DNA of 64,000 nt. It comes from Arthrobacter sp. Y-9 (GTDB taxonomy: Bacteria; Actinomycetota; Actinomycetes; Actinomycetales; Micrococcaceae). Under the pieces are notes generated by a model that saw only the letters and a list, made by a program, of their open reading frames with translations, had not been told where the DNA came from and did no database searches. Below, piece by piece: positions 23,801 to 33,489 of this stretch; within the stretch, counting starts at the first letter, position 1, and the number at the start of each line of letters is the position of its first letter. The translations under genes and the position numbers were made by a program. Where the stretch lies: assembly GCF_029690065.1 (NCBI RefSeq), contig NZ_CP121463.1, positions 2,604,001-2,668,000 on the forward strand, in the 5' to 3' direction.

Positions 23801-25234
23801 TCAGACGGCGTCGACGTCGGCCTCCAGCGGTCGGGCACTCCGCGTCCGGAACGCCAGGCCGAGCACCGACAGCAGGGCGATGACCGAGAGAACGGTCGCC
23901 GCGAGGAAGCCCGCCCTGCCTCCGGCGTAGAAGTCGCCGGGGATCGCGAAGGCCGCGAAGACGGAGGCCACGATGGCCAGGCCGACCGCGCCACCGAGCT
24001 GCTGCATGGTCTGGAACAGGCCAGATGCGGCACCGGCCTCCTCCGGATCGACGTTCCGCAGGGCGAGGGTCGTCAACGGCATGAACGTCAGCCCTGCCGA
24101 GATGCCGGTGAAGGCGAGCGCGGCGATCACCAGCGTGAGCGGGGTCTGCGGGCCGATCAGCGCCAGAGGGACGAAAGCGGCGACCCGAAGCGCGGCGCCG
24201 ACATTCACCAGACGCTCCGCGCCGAAGCGCTCCACCAGCCTCGGCACGATGCGTGACATCGTGAACACTCCGACGGGCATGGGCAGGAACATCAGTCCCG
24301 TGAGGAGCGGCGAGTAGCCCTGCGCATCCTCCAGGTACTGCACCATCAGGAAGAACATCGCGAGCATTCCGGCGTACGTCGCCGCCATCGCGGCCAGTGC
24401 CGCCACACGGCTGGGGCTGCGGAGCAGTTGCGGCCGGAGCAGCGGATGGGCCACCCTGCGTTCCGTCACGGCGAGCGCGACGAGCAGGAGGGCGCCGACG
24501 GCGAGCCCCGTCAGGGTGAGCGGGCTGGACCAGCCGTCCTCGGCGGCCTGGATCAGGGCCCAGACGATCGCGACGGCGCCGCCGGTGGCGGTGACGGCTC
24601 CCAGGACGTCGAAGTGCCCGGTCTGGCGCGGGGTCTCCGCCACCAGCTTCGGCACGGTCACGAGGATCGCCAGGCCGATGGGGACGTTGATGAACAGCGT
24701 CCACCGCCAGTCCGCCGTCGAGGTCAGGATGCCGCCGAGGATGAGGCCGAGCGCGCCACCCATGGAGGAGATCGCGGAGAACATGGCCAGGGCGCGGTTG
24801 CGCGCCTTGTCATCGCGGGCGCTGGTCGTGATGAGGGCCAGCACGCTCGGGGCGGCGAACGCGGCGCCGACCCCCTGGAAGGCGCGTGCGACCACCAGGA
24901 AGAGCGGATCGGTGGCGAGGCCACCCAGGAGTGAGAAGAGGGTGAAGACGGCGACGCCGGCCAGGAAGGTCCGACGGCGGCCGAGCACGTCGCCTACGCG
25001 GCCGCCGAGCAGCAGGAGGCCGCCGAAGGCAAGGGCGTAGGCGTTCAGGACCCAGCTGAGCTGAGCCGGGGAGAAGTGGAGGTCCGTGGCGATGCGGGGC
25101 AGCGCCACGTTCACGACGGTGGCGTCGAGGACGAGCATGAGCTGGGCGAGCATGACGAGGCCCAGCCCGAGGGAGGTTGTCCGGGCTGTGGCCCGGTTCC
25201 GGGTGGGCAGAAGGGTGTCTGTGAGGGGAGCCAT
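23801..25234 (-). CDS. DHA2-type MFS multidrug efflux transporter (EmrB/QacA-like)
   Basis: The 477-residue protein has the 14-helix DHA2 layout. An LDATVVNVALP motif sits in helix 1, the loop 2-3 motif is GGRVGDVLGRRR, and motif C follows at GALGLILGGILTS. Such pumps export hydrophobic drugs or cations by proton antiport. The gene diverges from a tetR gene across a 117-bp region with two CGGAG-type palindromes, so it is almost certainly repressed by that TetR. ATG 25234 is used. The strong hairpin at 23734-23771 ends the transcript. Confidence 0.92.
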   Translation of the reverse strand: MAPLTDTLLPTRNRATARTTSLGLGLVMLAQLMLVLDATVVNVALPRIATDLHFSPAQLSWVLNAYALAFGGLLLLGGRVGDVLGRRRTFLAGVAVFTLFSLLGGLATDPLFLVVARAFQGVGAAFAAPSVLALITTSARDDKARNRALAMFSAISSMGGALGLILGGILTSTADWRWTLFINVPIGLAILVTVPKLVAETPRQTGHFDVLGAVTATGGAVAIVWALIQAAEDGWSSPLTLTGLAVGALLLVALAVTERRVAHPLLRPQLLRSPSRVAALAAMAATYAGMLAMFFLMVQYLEDAQGYSPLLTGLMFLPMPVGVFTMSRIVPRLVERFGAERLVNVGAALRVAAFVPLALIGPQTPLTLVIAALAFTGISAGLTFMPLTTLALRNVDPEEAGAASGLFQTMQQLGGAVGLAIVASVFAAFAIPGDFYAGGRAGFLAATVLSVIALLSVLGLAFRTRSARPLEADVDAV

Positions 25235-25275
25235 GGGGAGTCCTGTTCTGACGACGGGGACTGGCGTACACTAAT

Positions 25276-25317
25276 CGGAGAGTTGCTCCGCTTAGAACTA
25301 TACGGAGACACTCTCCG
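25276..25317. promoter_or_regulatory. twin TetR operators
   Basis: CGGAG-AGTTG-CTCCG (25276-25290) and CGGAGA-CAC-TCTCCG (25303-25317) are two 15-bp palindromes spaced 27 bp centre to centre. They lie between the divergent efflux and tetR starts. Their symmetry and tandem spacing are typical of TetR repressor binding. Confidence 0.75.
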
Positions 25318-25351
25318 TTTTCGCAAGACTTTTCTCGAAGGAAGTGTTCAG

Positions 25352-25906
25352 GTGCGCGCTGACGCCCGTCGGAACCGTGACCGGATCGTCGAAGTGGCCC
25401 GGGAGCTGGCCCGCGCCAAAGGCTACGATGCGCTGACCATGGACGAGGTGGCCAAGAAGGCCGGCATCGGCGCCGGCACCCTCTACCGCCACTTCCCCAC
25501 CAAGGACGCGCTGCACGACGCCGTCATCGAAGCCTGGGCGGACAAGGTCAACGCCGCTGCGGACGCCGCCATGGAGGCGCCGGGAACCCCGCGGGAACGG
25601 CTCGCCCTGTGGCTCCGGGAGTACACCGCGATGCTCACGGCACACCAGGGCGCCGCCGCGCGGATCACCGCCTCGCTCGGAGTGGCCGGGTCCCCGTACG
25701 AGGCCAAATGCCAGACCTACATGCAGGCCAACCAGAGGGTCATCGACGCCCTCGGGCCCGATCTCCGGTCCGATGCGGAAGCCCTGCAGATGTGCCGCCT
25801 GGTGGGTGGCGTGGCCGCCGTCGCCGACAACAGCAGCCTGCCTCCGGAAGCCGTCACCGCCATGCTCGACGTCCTCGCGGACGGACTCCTGGCGCCGCGC
25901 ACCTGA
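25352..25906 (+). CDS. TetR-family repressor of the divergent efflux pump
   Basis: The 184-residue protein has an N-terminal TetR helix-turn-helix (residues 8-55, ALTMDEVAKKAGIGAGTLYRHFPTKDAL, given in family order) and a helical ligand domain of the SbtR/TetR_C type. GTG 25352 follows AAGGAAG at a good distance; longer in-frame starts would run across the operators. It likely represses both itself and the EmrB-type pump, and is released by a pump substrate. Confidence 0.9.
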   Translation: MRADARRNRDRIVEVARELARAKGYDALTMDEVAKKAGIGAGTLYRHFPTKDALHDAVIEAWADKVNAAADAAMEAPGTPRERLALWLREYTAMLTAHQGAAARITASLGVAGSPYEAKCQTYMQANQRVIDALGPDLRSDAEALQMCRLVGGVAAVADNSSLPPEAVTAMLDVLADGLLAPRT

Positions 25907-26009
25907 CACTCCCGCGCATCTGCGCCGACGTGGTTACCATGAGCGGTGTACGCCCGCCGGGGTTCCGGCGGACATCACCGCAGTGACCCTATGAGGCCAG
26001 GAAACGACC

Positions 26010-26402
26010 ATGACGGAGACGTACCCGATTCAGGAGAGGGTCGAGGCCGCCCTCGGGGCCGAGCGTGCCGACCGGCTGCTCACCGCGCTCGACAACTATT
26101 CGAACCAGCCGAACGCCGTCAAAGGCGCGGCCAAGAGGCCGAGCGACCCTGAGGTCGAAGCGGTCGCGCATGCGGCGTTCGCGGCCGCCACTGCCCAGGA
26201 GATCAACCTGGAACTGGACTCGATCGGCATGTGGGGCTTGCTGACGCTCGCCGCCCGCGCGGGCGTCACGATTCTGGACAGCCTGCCCCCGGGGCGCGTC
26301 GACAGCCCGAAGGTGGCCTCGATCAGGCGCGCGACGGCGAAGCACCTCAAGGGTCTCGCGGAGGCCGCGGCGGCGGGCCCGGCGGCTGGTTCAGCGGACT
26401 AG
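26010..26402 (+). CDS. hypothetical protein (130 aa)
   Basis: The protein starts at ATG 26010 behind CCAGGAAACG. It is acidic at its start (MTETYPIQERVEAALGAERA), helical throughout, and ends in an Ala/Gly-rich tail. It contains no signal peptide, membrane span or recognisable catalytic motif. It is followed 57 bp later by another unrecognised gene on the same strand, so they may form a small operon. Composition fits the surrounding genes. I assign no function. Confidence 0.65.
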   Translation: MTETYPIQERVEAALGAERADRLLTALDNYSNQPNAVKGAAKRPSDPEVEAVAHAAFAAATAQEINLELDSIGMWGLLTLAARAGVTILDSLPPGRVDSPKVASIRRATAKHLKGLAEAAAAGPAAGSAD

Positions 26403-26459
26403 TCTGATGACCCGATCCGCAGGACCGGCACACGGTCCCTGGAAGACAAAGGAGACCGC

Positions 26460-26831
26460 ATGGCCGGCACATCACGCGGGCAGCTGAACTTCCTGGTGCT
26501 CGGCCACTCGCCCGAGGGCGCCACCGGCTGGCCGCACCCGGTGTCGATCAGCGTCTACCCACGCGGTGAGAGGACCCTTCTCAACTTTTCGATGGGCCCT
26601 CACATCGCCAACGCCGGCGGACAAGTGGCGGTCACATGGGTGATCCTCGACGGCGCGCTGAACGAGAGCTTTGCCGAGGAATTCGACGCCTGTGACGCCC
26701 GCTGGCTCGTGCCGCACCTTGCACGGCTCGCATCGGGTGACGAGGTCACTGGAGGCGAACTCATCAAGGCCTACCGGGCGAAGTTCGGGCGACCGCCGAA
26801 GACGGAGCTGTCCGCCGACAACACCTTCTGA
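26460..26831 (+). CDS. hypothetical protein (123 aa)
   Basis: ATG 26460 follows AAAGGAGACC, a good ribosome site. The 123-residue product has beta-rich features (LNFLVLGHSPEG, VSISVYPRGERTLLNFSM), an internal WVILDGALNESFAEEFDA segment and a basic C-terminus. It has no signal peptide or transmembrane segment. I do not recognise the family. The 170-bp gap downstream holds the promoter of the LGFP-repeat gene (TAGAAT at 26956-26961) and no further gene. Confidence 0.65.
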   Translation: MAGTSRGQLNFLVLGHSPEGATGWPHPVSISVYPRGERTLLNFSMGPHIANAGGQVAVTWVILDGALNESFAEEFDACDARWLVPHLARLASGDEVTGGELIKAYRAKFGRPPKTELSADNTF

Positions 26832-27001
26832 ACGGAGACGATTCCGGGTCCGACCGGTTCCCCTTCGCACCGTGGTCACACAGTGAAGCGGCACTGCACC
26901 GTGTCGTCGTCGAGCACGATGTCTTCGCGCCCTTCCCAGCGGTCCTCCCACCCGATAGAATCCGTTCAGCAATCCGGCCGTACGGTATTTTTTGGGGGAC
27001 C

Positions 27002-28747
27002 ATGGCACACGTGCCCAGCATTCGGCGTCGAGGGCTGAAAGCTCTCTTCGCGGTGACCACAGCGATCACTCTGTGTAGCGGATTGGTCACCCCCGTGGCC
27101 TCTGCGAATGCTGAGGAATCGTCCACCCCCGAGGTCAGCAGCACATCGGTTCCGTCGGCGACGCCCTCCCCGACGGAGTCCGCCACGGACCCGGTGACCA
27201 CTGACGCACCGACCGCCACGCCGTCGTCGGAGCCGACACCGTCGCCCTCCCCCAGCGACACGGCCACCGTGGCACCCACTCCGCTTCCAAGCGCCACACC
27301 GACGCCCGTCGCCATCGGCGACAAGTTCGCCACGTGGTACCGGTATTACGAGATCCCACCGCGGTTCGGCAAGCCGGTCACCGCACAGGTGTGCGCGTCC
27401 GCCACCTTCTGCACGCAGGAGTTCGAAGACGGCACCGCCTACTGGAACACCAGCGTCGGAGCCCATGGGGTCTCGCGGACGACGGCGGTGGGCGCCAAGT
27501 ACTTCGAAGGCGGCGGATACGCGAAGTACGGCATGCCGGAAGGCGACCTCACGGACTACCGGTGGACCGAACCCGGTCTCTCGGTGCCCGGTTCCGACCA
27601 GCAGGTGTTCCAGAAGGCCGTCATCGTCGCGCCCGACGGAGCCGCCGCCTTCGTGCTCGACCGCAGCCAGCCGATCGTTCAGTACCTGCAGCCGCGCGGC
27701 TCCACCAGCAGCGGCGTCCGCTGGCTGTCCCCGGTGCAATGCGGCCTCGCCCAGGGAGGCTGCACTGCGCGGTTCGTGGGCTACGCGAACAGCGTGAGAA
27801 ACAACGTCATCGTCCAGATGTACTCGCTGGGGACCTCGGTCCGAGGCTCCATCGCGGTCGGCAGCCCCGAGTGGACGCGCTGGCGGGCTCTCGGCGGCGA
27901 AGCAGGCCAGGCGGCCGGCTATCCGCTGTACTCGACGTGCGACCTGACGTACGCGGTCGGCTACTGCAAGACGACGTTCCAGCACGCCTCCATCTACACC
28001 AAGGGGACGTCGCTCGCGGTGGTCCGGGGAGCGATGTTCCGCTGGGACGGCGACAGGGTCAACGTCGGTCTGTACGGGGCGCCGCTGTCCGACGAGCGGT
28101 GCGGTCTGCCCCAGAAGGGCTGCAGCCAGGAATTCGCCCGTGGAACCGTGATGTGGACACCCACCACAGGCGCCCAGCCCGTCGCCGGCGCCATCCGCAC
28201 CAAGTGGCGGTCCCTGGGCGGCGAGAAGGGCTACCTGGGGTATCCCACCGCCGTCGAACAGTGCTTCGGACTGATCGTGAACTCCGTGGACAAGTCGGGC
28301 TGCTACCAGCGCTTCCAGCACGGCATGATCTGGTGGTCGAAGGCGAGCGGCGCACGTGCCGTCCGGGGCGCGGTCCTGGGCGCTTACCAGCGCGCCAATT
28401 ACGTGTGGGCGGACTACAAGTCGTCGGCGTACACCGGAAAGTCCCTGGGCTACCCGATCGGCGATGAGCAGTGCACGGCCCCGGGCCGCGGCTGCTACCA
28501 GTGGTTCCAGAACGGGATGATCTGGTGGTCCCCCACGACCGGCGCCCAGCGCGTGATGGGACCGAACGCGAAGGTCTACCAGTCCCTGAAGTGGGCGTGG
28601 GGCCGGCTGGGATACCCCACCACGGAGGAGAAGCCGCTGCTCATGGGCCGGACCTACCCGAACAACGTCTGGGGTTCCCGGCAGTTCTTCCAGCACGGAT
28701 ACCTCACCTGGCATCCGCGCTACGGGGTCACGGTCACGTACCGCTGA
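27002..28747 (+). CDS. secreted LGFP-repeat surface protein
   Basis: The 581-residue protein has a cleavable signal peptide (RRRGLKALFAVTTAITLCSG, then ASANA). A Ser/Thr/Pro-rich linker (about residues 40-105) precedes a C-terminal array of LGFP-like repeats, with cores such as YLGYPTAVEQC, SLGYPIGDEQC and RLGYPTTEE. LGFP repeats are linked to cell-wall or glycan association in Actinobacteria. Six closely spaced cysteine pairs recur at equivalent positions (CGLAQGGC, CGLPQKGC, CTAPGRGC and others), suggesting one disulfide per repeat. No sortase motif or enzyme domain is present. ATG 27002 follows GGGGGAC. A bidirectional terminator lies downstream. Confidence 0.85.
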   Translation: MAHVPSIRRRGLKALFAVTTAITLCSGLVTPVASANAEESSTPEVSSTSVPSATPSPTESATDPVTTDAPTATPSSEPTPSPSPSDTATVAPTPLPSATPTPVAIGDKFATWYRYYEIPPRFGKPVTAQVCASATFCTQEFEDGTAYWNTSVGAHGVSRTTAVGAKYFEGGGYAKYGMPEGDLTDYRWTEPGLSVPGSDQQVFQKAVIVAPDGAAAFVLDRSQPIVQYLQPRGSTSSGVRWLSPVQCGLAQGGCTARFVGYANSVRNNVIVQMYSLGTSVRGSIAVGSPEWTRWRALGGEAGQAAGYPLYSTCDLTYAVGYCKTTFQHASIYTKGTSLAVVRGAMFRWDGDRVNVGLYGAPLSDERCGLPQKGCSQEFARGTVMWTPTTGAQPVAGAIRTKWRSLGGEKGYLGYPTAVEQCFGLIVNSVDKSGCYQRFQHGMIWWSKASGARAVRGAVLGAYQRANYVWADYKSSAYTGKSLGYPIGDEQCTAPGRGCYQWFQNGMIWWSPTTGAQRVMGPNAKVYQSLKWAWGRLGYPTTEEKPLLMGRTYPNNVWGSRQFFQHGYLTWHPRYGVTVTYR

Positions 28748-28767
28748 CGGCAGACATCTGAACAACA

Positions 28768-28805
28768 GGAAAGGCCCCGGCAGCCGAAGCTGCCGGGGCC
28801 TTTCC
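28768..28805. terminator. bidirectional hairpin terminator
   Basis: A 17-bp perfect stem (28768-28784 with 28789-28805) has the tetraloop CGAA and is flanked by A and T runs inside the stem (GGAAAGG/CCTTTCC). It lies between the convergent LGFP gene and ychF and serves both directions. Confidence 0.85.
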
Positions 28806-28815
28806 GTGCGGAGAA

Positions 28816-29901
<1,086 letters not shown>

Positions 29902-29979
29902 GGTCAACCATCATACCGGGAACCGCCCCTCGGCCCGCCGCCGCCATTAATGTCAGTCCCCCATGGCACAGTGAAAAGC

Positions 29980-31176
29980 ATGGAAAACATCCTGCTCGTC
30001 CTTCTCGCTCTGCTGCTCGGACTCGCCGCCGGTTTCCTCTGGGGACGCTCCCGGAACGACGACGGCGCGCCCCTCCTGCGCGCCCAGCTGCGGGATGCGG
30101 AACAGCAGCTGGGCCTCAGCCGCGAATCCCTCGCCGACGCCCGGGCGCGGGCTGAACTGCTCGAACGCCAGAACAGTGCCCTCAGCAGCCTCGACGAGCA
30201 GGAGAACACCGTCCTGCATGCGCTGGCGCCCGTGGCCGAGAAACTCGCCGCCGTCCAGCAGCACGTCGCACTCCTGGAACGGGACCGGCAGCACCAGTTC
30301 GGGCAGCTCTCCGAGCAGCTCCAATCGGCGCGTCAGGTGGAGGCGGCACTCCTCGAGAGCACGCATTCACTGGCGTCGGCCCTCAAGAACAACGCCAGCC
30401 GCGGACGCTGGGGAGAAGTCCAGCTCCGTCGGGTGGTCGAGTCCGCCGGTCTGCTGGACCACGTGGACTTCCACGAACAGTTCAGTTCGGTGTCCGGTGA
30501 CGCGGCGGTCCGCCCCGACCTCGTGGTGCAGCTGCCCCAGGGCAAGTACCTGGTGGTGGATTCGAAGGTGCCGCTCAGCTCCTTCCTGGAAGCCCAGGAG
30601 AACGGAGCCTCCTCACCGGAGCGGAGGAACGACCTCCTGAAAGCCCACGCCAAGGCTGTCCGGGCCCACATCGACGCCCTCGCGAGCAAACGGTACTGGG
30701 ATGCCGTCCCCGCCAGCCCGGAACTCGTGGTCTGCTTCCTGCCCGCGGAGTCGTTCCTGGCCGCAGCGCTGGAAGCCGACGGCAGCCTGCTCGACTACGG
30801 CTTCAGCAGGAACGTCGCCCTCGCCTCCCCCGCCACCCTGATGGCGCTGCTCAAGGCCGTCGCCGTCACGTGGCGGCAGGAGCTCCTGACCGAGAACGCC
30901 AAGGACCTCTACGACCTCTCCCAGGAGCTGTACACCCGCCTGGGAACCATGGGCGGCCACATCTCCAAGATGGGCACGTCGCTGAAATCGAGCGTGGAGA
31001 ACTACAACCGCTTCGTCGGCACCCTCGAGACCCGGGTCCTGAGCACCGCCCGCAAGATGACGAGCCTGAACCTCGGCGACGCCGAACAGTTCAGCACCCC
31101 GGCCACCATCGAAACGACGCCCAGGGTGCTCACCTCAGCGGAGCTCCTCGACGAGGAAGACCGGGCCGCCTCCTGA
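29980..31176 (+). CDS. rmuC: DNA recombination protein RmuC homologue
   Basis: The 398-residue protein has an N-terminal membrane helix (ILLVLLALLLGLAAGFLWG). A long coiled coil (about residues 40-130) and the conserved RmuC nuclease-like domain follow (ASRGRWGEVQLRRVVE, YLVVDSKVPL, FLPAESFLAAAL). RmuC limits sequence inversions, probably as a membrane-linked nuclease acting on recombination intermediates. ATG 29980 places the membrane helix at the very N-terminus; an upstream in-frame codon would add ten residues. It is divergent from ychF and followed by an unusual 14-bp tandem repeat. Confidence 0.93.
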   Translation: MENILLVLLALLLGLAAGFLWGRSRNDDGAPLLRAQLRDAEQQLGLSRESLADARARAELLERQNSALSSLDEQENTVLHALAPVAEKLAAVQQHVALLERDRQHQFGQLSEQLQSARQVEAALLESTHSLASALKNNASRGRWGEVQLRRVVESAGLLDHVDFHEQFSSVSGDAAVRPDLVVQLPQGKYLVVDSKVPLSSFLEAQENGASSPERRNDLLKAHAKAVRAHIDALASKRYWDAVPASPELVVCFLPAESFLAAALEADGSLLDYGFSRNVALASPATLMALLKAVAVTWRQELLTENAKDLYDLSQELYTRLGTMGGHISKMGTSLKSSVENYNRFVGTLETRVLSTARKMTSLNLGDAEQFSTPATIETTPRVLTSAELLDEEDRAAS

Positions 31177-31178
31177 CG

Positions 31179-31276
31179 GCGAAGCCCACGAGGCCAAGCC
31201 CACGGACTTCAGCCCACAGGCCTCAGCCCGCGGGCCTCAGCTTGCGGGCCCCAGCCCACGGAACCCAATCCGCAGC
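31179..31276 (+). repeat. seven degenerate 14-bp tandem repeats
   Basis: Starting two bases after the rmuC stop, seven consecutive 14-bp units follow the pattern nnnnAGCCCnCGGn (for example CTTCAGCCCACAGG, CCTCAGCCCGCGGG, CCCCAGCCCACGGA). The last unit ends just before the stop of the convergent phzF gene at 31279. No hairpin terminator is evident, so this array replaces the expected one. Confidence 0.75.
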
Positions 31277-31278
31277 AC

Positions 31279-32124
31279 TCAGCCGCGGTACTCGCCGCTG
31301 AAGACCACTTCGGCGGTGCCGCCCACCCACAGCTCGCCGTCGACGTCCTTGAGGTGAATGCGGCCGTCCCGGCCCATGCAGCCGCCCTGCCGGTTGGTGA
31401 ACGGAGGCGTCGCGCGACCGGTCTCGATCATCCACTGGGACGCCGACGCGTTGAGGCTGCCGGTCACCGGGTCCTCCATCAGAGGGCCGCCGATCCCGTC
31501 GGAGAAGAAGCCCCGCACTTCGAAAGCGTCCTGGTCGCCGTCCGGGCACGGACCGAGGACACCGATGTCCCATCGTCCGGGATGACGGCTCGCATTCGGC
31601 TCAAGGCCGACCACGGTGCGGTCGTCGGCCAGGAGGACCCCCACCCACCCGGGCCCGTTGTCGATCCACCGGGCTTCGACGACGTCCTCGCGCTCGACGC
31701 CCAGGATCTCCACCACGTCCTGCAGGTAGGGTTCCTCGACCTCACCGCCACGGATCAGACCCGGGGCGGCGAAGGCGAGCAGCCCCTCTTCCTCACGGAC
31801 CTGGATCAGACCGGCGCCACACTCCTGCACGATGACCCCGGGCGTCTTCGGCACCCCACCGGCGTCCAGCCAGGCGCGTGCCGTTCCGAGCGTCGGGTGG
31901 CCGGCGAAGGGACACTCGGAACCCGGGGCGAAGATCCGGACCCGGTAGTCGGCCTCATCGGTGGTGGGCGGCAGGACGAAGGTGCACTCGGACAAGTTGG
32001 TCCAGGCGGTGAAGCGGACCATCTCCTCGGTGGTCATCCCCTCGCCGTCGAGCACCACGGCCACCGGGTTACCACCCAGCGCCGTCGTGCCGAAAACATC
32101 CACTTGCCTGAATCGCCTGCTCAT
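31279..32124 (-). CDS. PhzF-family isomerase-like protein
   Basis: The 281-residue protein has the PhzF two-domain fold markers: N-terminal QVDVFGTTALGGNPVAVV, the active-site glutamate in NLSECTFVLPP, CPFAGHPTLGTA, and the phosphate/ligand loop EDPVTGSLNA. PhzF acts in phenazine synthesis, but most homologues are isomerases or epimerase-like enzymes of unknown substrate, and no phenazine genes are nearby. It stands alone between rmuC and the ispH terminator. Confidence 0.9.
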   Translation of the reverse strand: MSRRFRQVDVFGTTALGGNPVAVVLDGEGMTTEEMVRFTAWTNLSECTFVLPPTTDEADYRVRIFAPGSECPFAGHPTLGTARAWLDAGGVPKTPGVIVQECGAGLIQVREEEGLLAFAAPGLIRGGEVEEPYLQDVVEILGVEREDVVEARWIDNGPGWVGVLLADDRTVVGLEPNASRHPGRWDIGVLGPCPDGDQDAFEVRGFFSDGIGGPLMEDPVTGSLNASASQWMIETGRATPPFTNRQGGCMGRDGRIHLKDVDGELWVGGTAEVVFSGEYRG

Positions 32125-32221
32125 CCTTCGAGGCTATCAGCCGGCAGAGGCTGGGATGGACCGGCTTCCCGGGCATCAGCGCAGGTCAGAGGGGCTTCTT
32201 CCGCGCCGTGGCGAAACAGGA

Positions 32222-32259
32222 AAACCCCCTGCATCACGCAACGGTGATCCAGGGGGTTT
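32222..32259 (-). terminator. hairpin terminator of ispH
   Basis: AAACCCCCTG-ATCAC pairs with GTGAT-CAGGGGGTTT, with one internal mismatch and a 6-nt loop, 22 bp beyond the ispH stop. The A/T ends give a U-tract in both directions. Confidence 0.8.
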
Positions 32260-32280
32260 CAGCCGGCGAACGCTGGGAGG

Positions 32281-33366
32281 TCAGCTCAGGGGCCGGTTGC
32301 CACGGCCACCCAGGGCCCGGCTGGAATCGCCGGCCGCCTTGAGGGTCGCCCGCAGTTCCTTGGGAAGAGAGAACAGCAGGTCCTCCTCGGCCGTCACGAC
32401 TTCCTGGACATCGCCGTACCCGTAGTCGGCCAGCAAGCGCAGGACGTCCTGCACCAGGACCTCGGGGACCGACGCTCCGGACGTGACGCCGACGGTGGCC
32501 ACGCCTTCGAACCATGCCTCATCGACCTGGTTCGCGTAGTCCACGCGCTCGGACCGCTTGGCGCCGTACTCCAGGGCCACCTCCACGAGACGGACCGAGT
32601 TGGACGAGTTCGCCGAGCCGACCACGATCACGAGGTCCGCCTGCGGGGCGACCTTCTTGATGGCCACCTGGCGGTTGGTGGTGGCGTAGCAGATGTCGTC
32701 GCTGGGCGGATCCTGCAGGGTGGGGAATTTCTGCCGCAGCAGGCGCACAGTCTCCATGGTCTCGTCCACGCTCAGTGTGGTCTGCGAAAGCCAGATGACT
32801 TTGTTCGGATCCCGGACCGTCACCTGGTCAACTTCGTGCGGCCCGTTGACGATCTGGATGTGCTCAGGCGCCTCACCCGCGGTGCCTTCGACCTCCTCAT
32901 GACCTTCGTGGCCGATGAGCAGGATGTCGTAATCATCCTTCGCGAAGCGGACGGCCTCGCGGTGCACCTTGGTCACCAGGGGGCAGGTGGCGTCGATCGT
33001 CCGCAGGCCACGGTCCTCGGCGGACTGGACCACGGCCGGAGAAACACCGTGAGCGGAGAAGATGACCAGGGCGCCCTCGGGCACCTCGTCGTTCTCCTCC
33101 ACGAAGATGGCGCCCTTCTCCTCAAGGGAGGTCACGACGTGCACATTGTGGACGATCTGCTTGCGGACGTACACGGGAGGGCCGTAGTGCTCCAGCGCCT
33201 TCTCGACGGCGATCACCGCGCGGTCCACGCCGGCGCAGTAACCACGCGGCGCGGCGAGCAGGACCTTCTTCGGAGCGGCCACCGGCGCAGCGGCCTCCAC
33301 CTCCTCGCGGGTCCGGCGCTTGCGCGGGATGGAGGGCATGGGCACTGAGATGGCGGCCGAGGTCAT
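32281..33366 (-). CDS. ispH: 4-hydroxy-3-methylbut-2-enyl diphosphate reductase
   Basis: The 361-residue protein is IspH/LytB, the last enzyme of the MEP isoprenoid pathway. It makes IPP and DMAPP from HMBPP with a 4Fe-4S cluster. The three cluster cysteines are present in [17 protein letters not shown] and [11 protein letters not shown], together with the SNSVRL and catalytic glutamate ([15 protein letters not shown]) segments. A basic N-terminal extension ([11 protein letters not shown]) precedes the core. ATG 33366 is chosen because TAGAAT lies seven bases upstream, implying leaderless translation; ATG 33375 would lie within two bases of that box. Confidence 0.96.
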   Translation of the reverse strand: MTSAAISVPMPSIPRKRRTREEVEAAAPVAAPKKVLLAAPRGYCAGVDRAVIAVEKALEHYGPPVYVRKQIVHNVHVVTSLEEKGAIFVEENDEVPEGALVIFSAHGVSPAVVQSAEDRGLRTIDATCPLVTKVHREAVRFAKDDYDILLIGHEGHEEVEGTAGEAPEHIQIVNGPHEVDQVTVRDPNKVIWLSQTTLSVDETMETVRLLRQKFPTLQDPPSDDICYATTNRQVAIKKVAPQADLVIVVGSANSSNSVRLVEVALEYGAKRSERVDYANQVDEAWFEGVATVGVTSGASVPEVLVQDVLRLLADYGYGDVQEVVTAEEDLLFSLPKELRATLKAAGDSSRALGGRGNRPLS

Positions 33367-33489
33367 GACATCCATTCTACTGAACCGGACCCGGCCTCCG
33401 GGGGTGAGCTGCGTCCCAGCCAACCCCCGGCGCCGAGGTCGTGCCGTTCCCGGTCCCCCATCGACCGTGAACGGCGCGTCCCGCAGGTG

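Noticed and set aside
31179-31276. 14-bp repeats as a CRISPR array
   Set aside because: Units are contiguous and degenerate with no spacers, and no cas genes are present.
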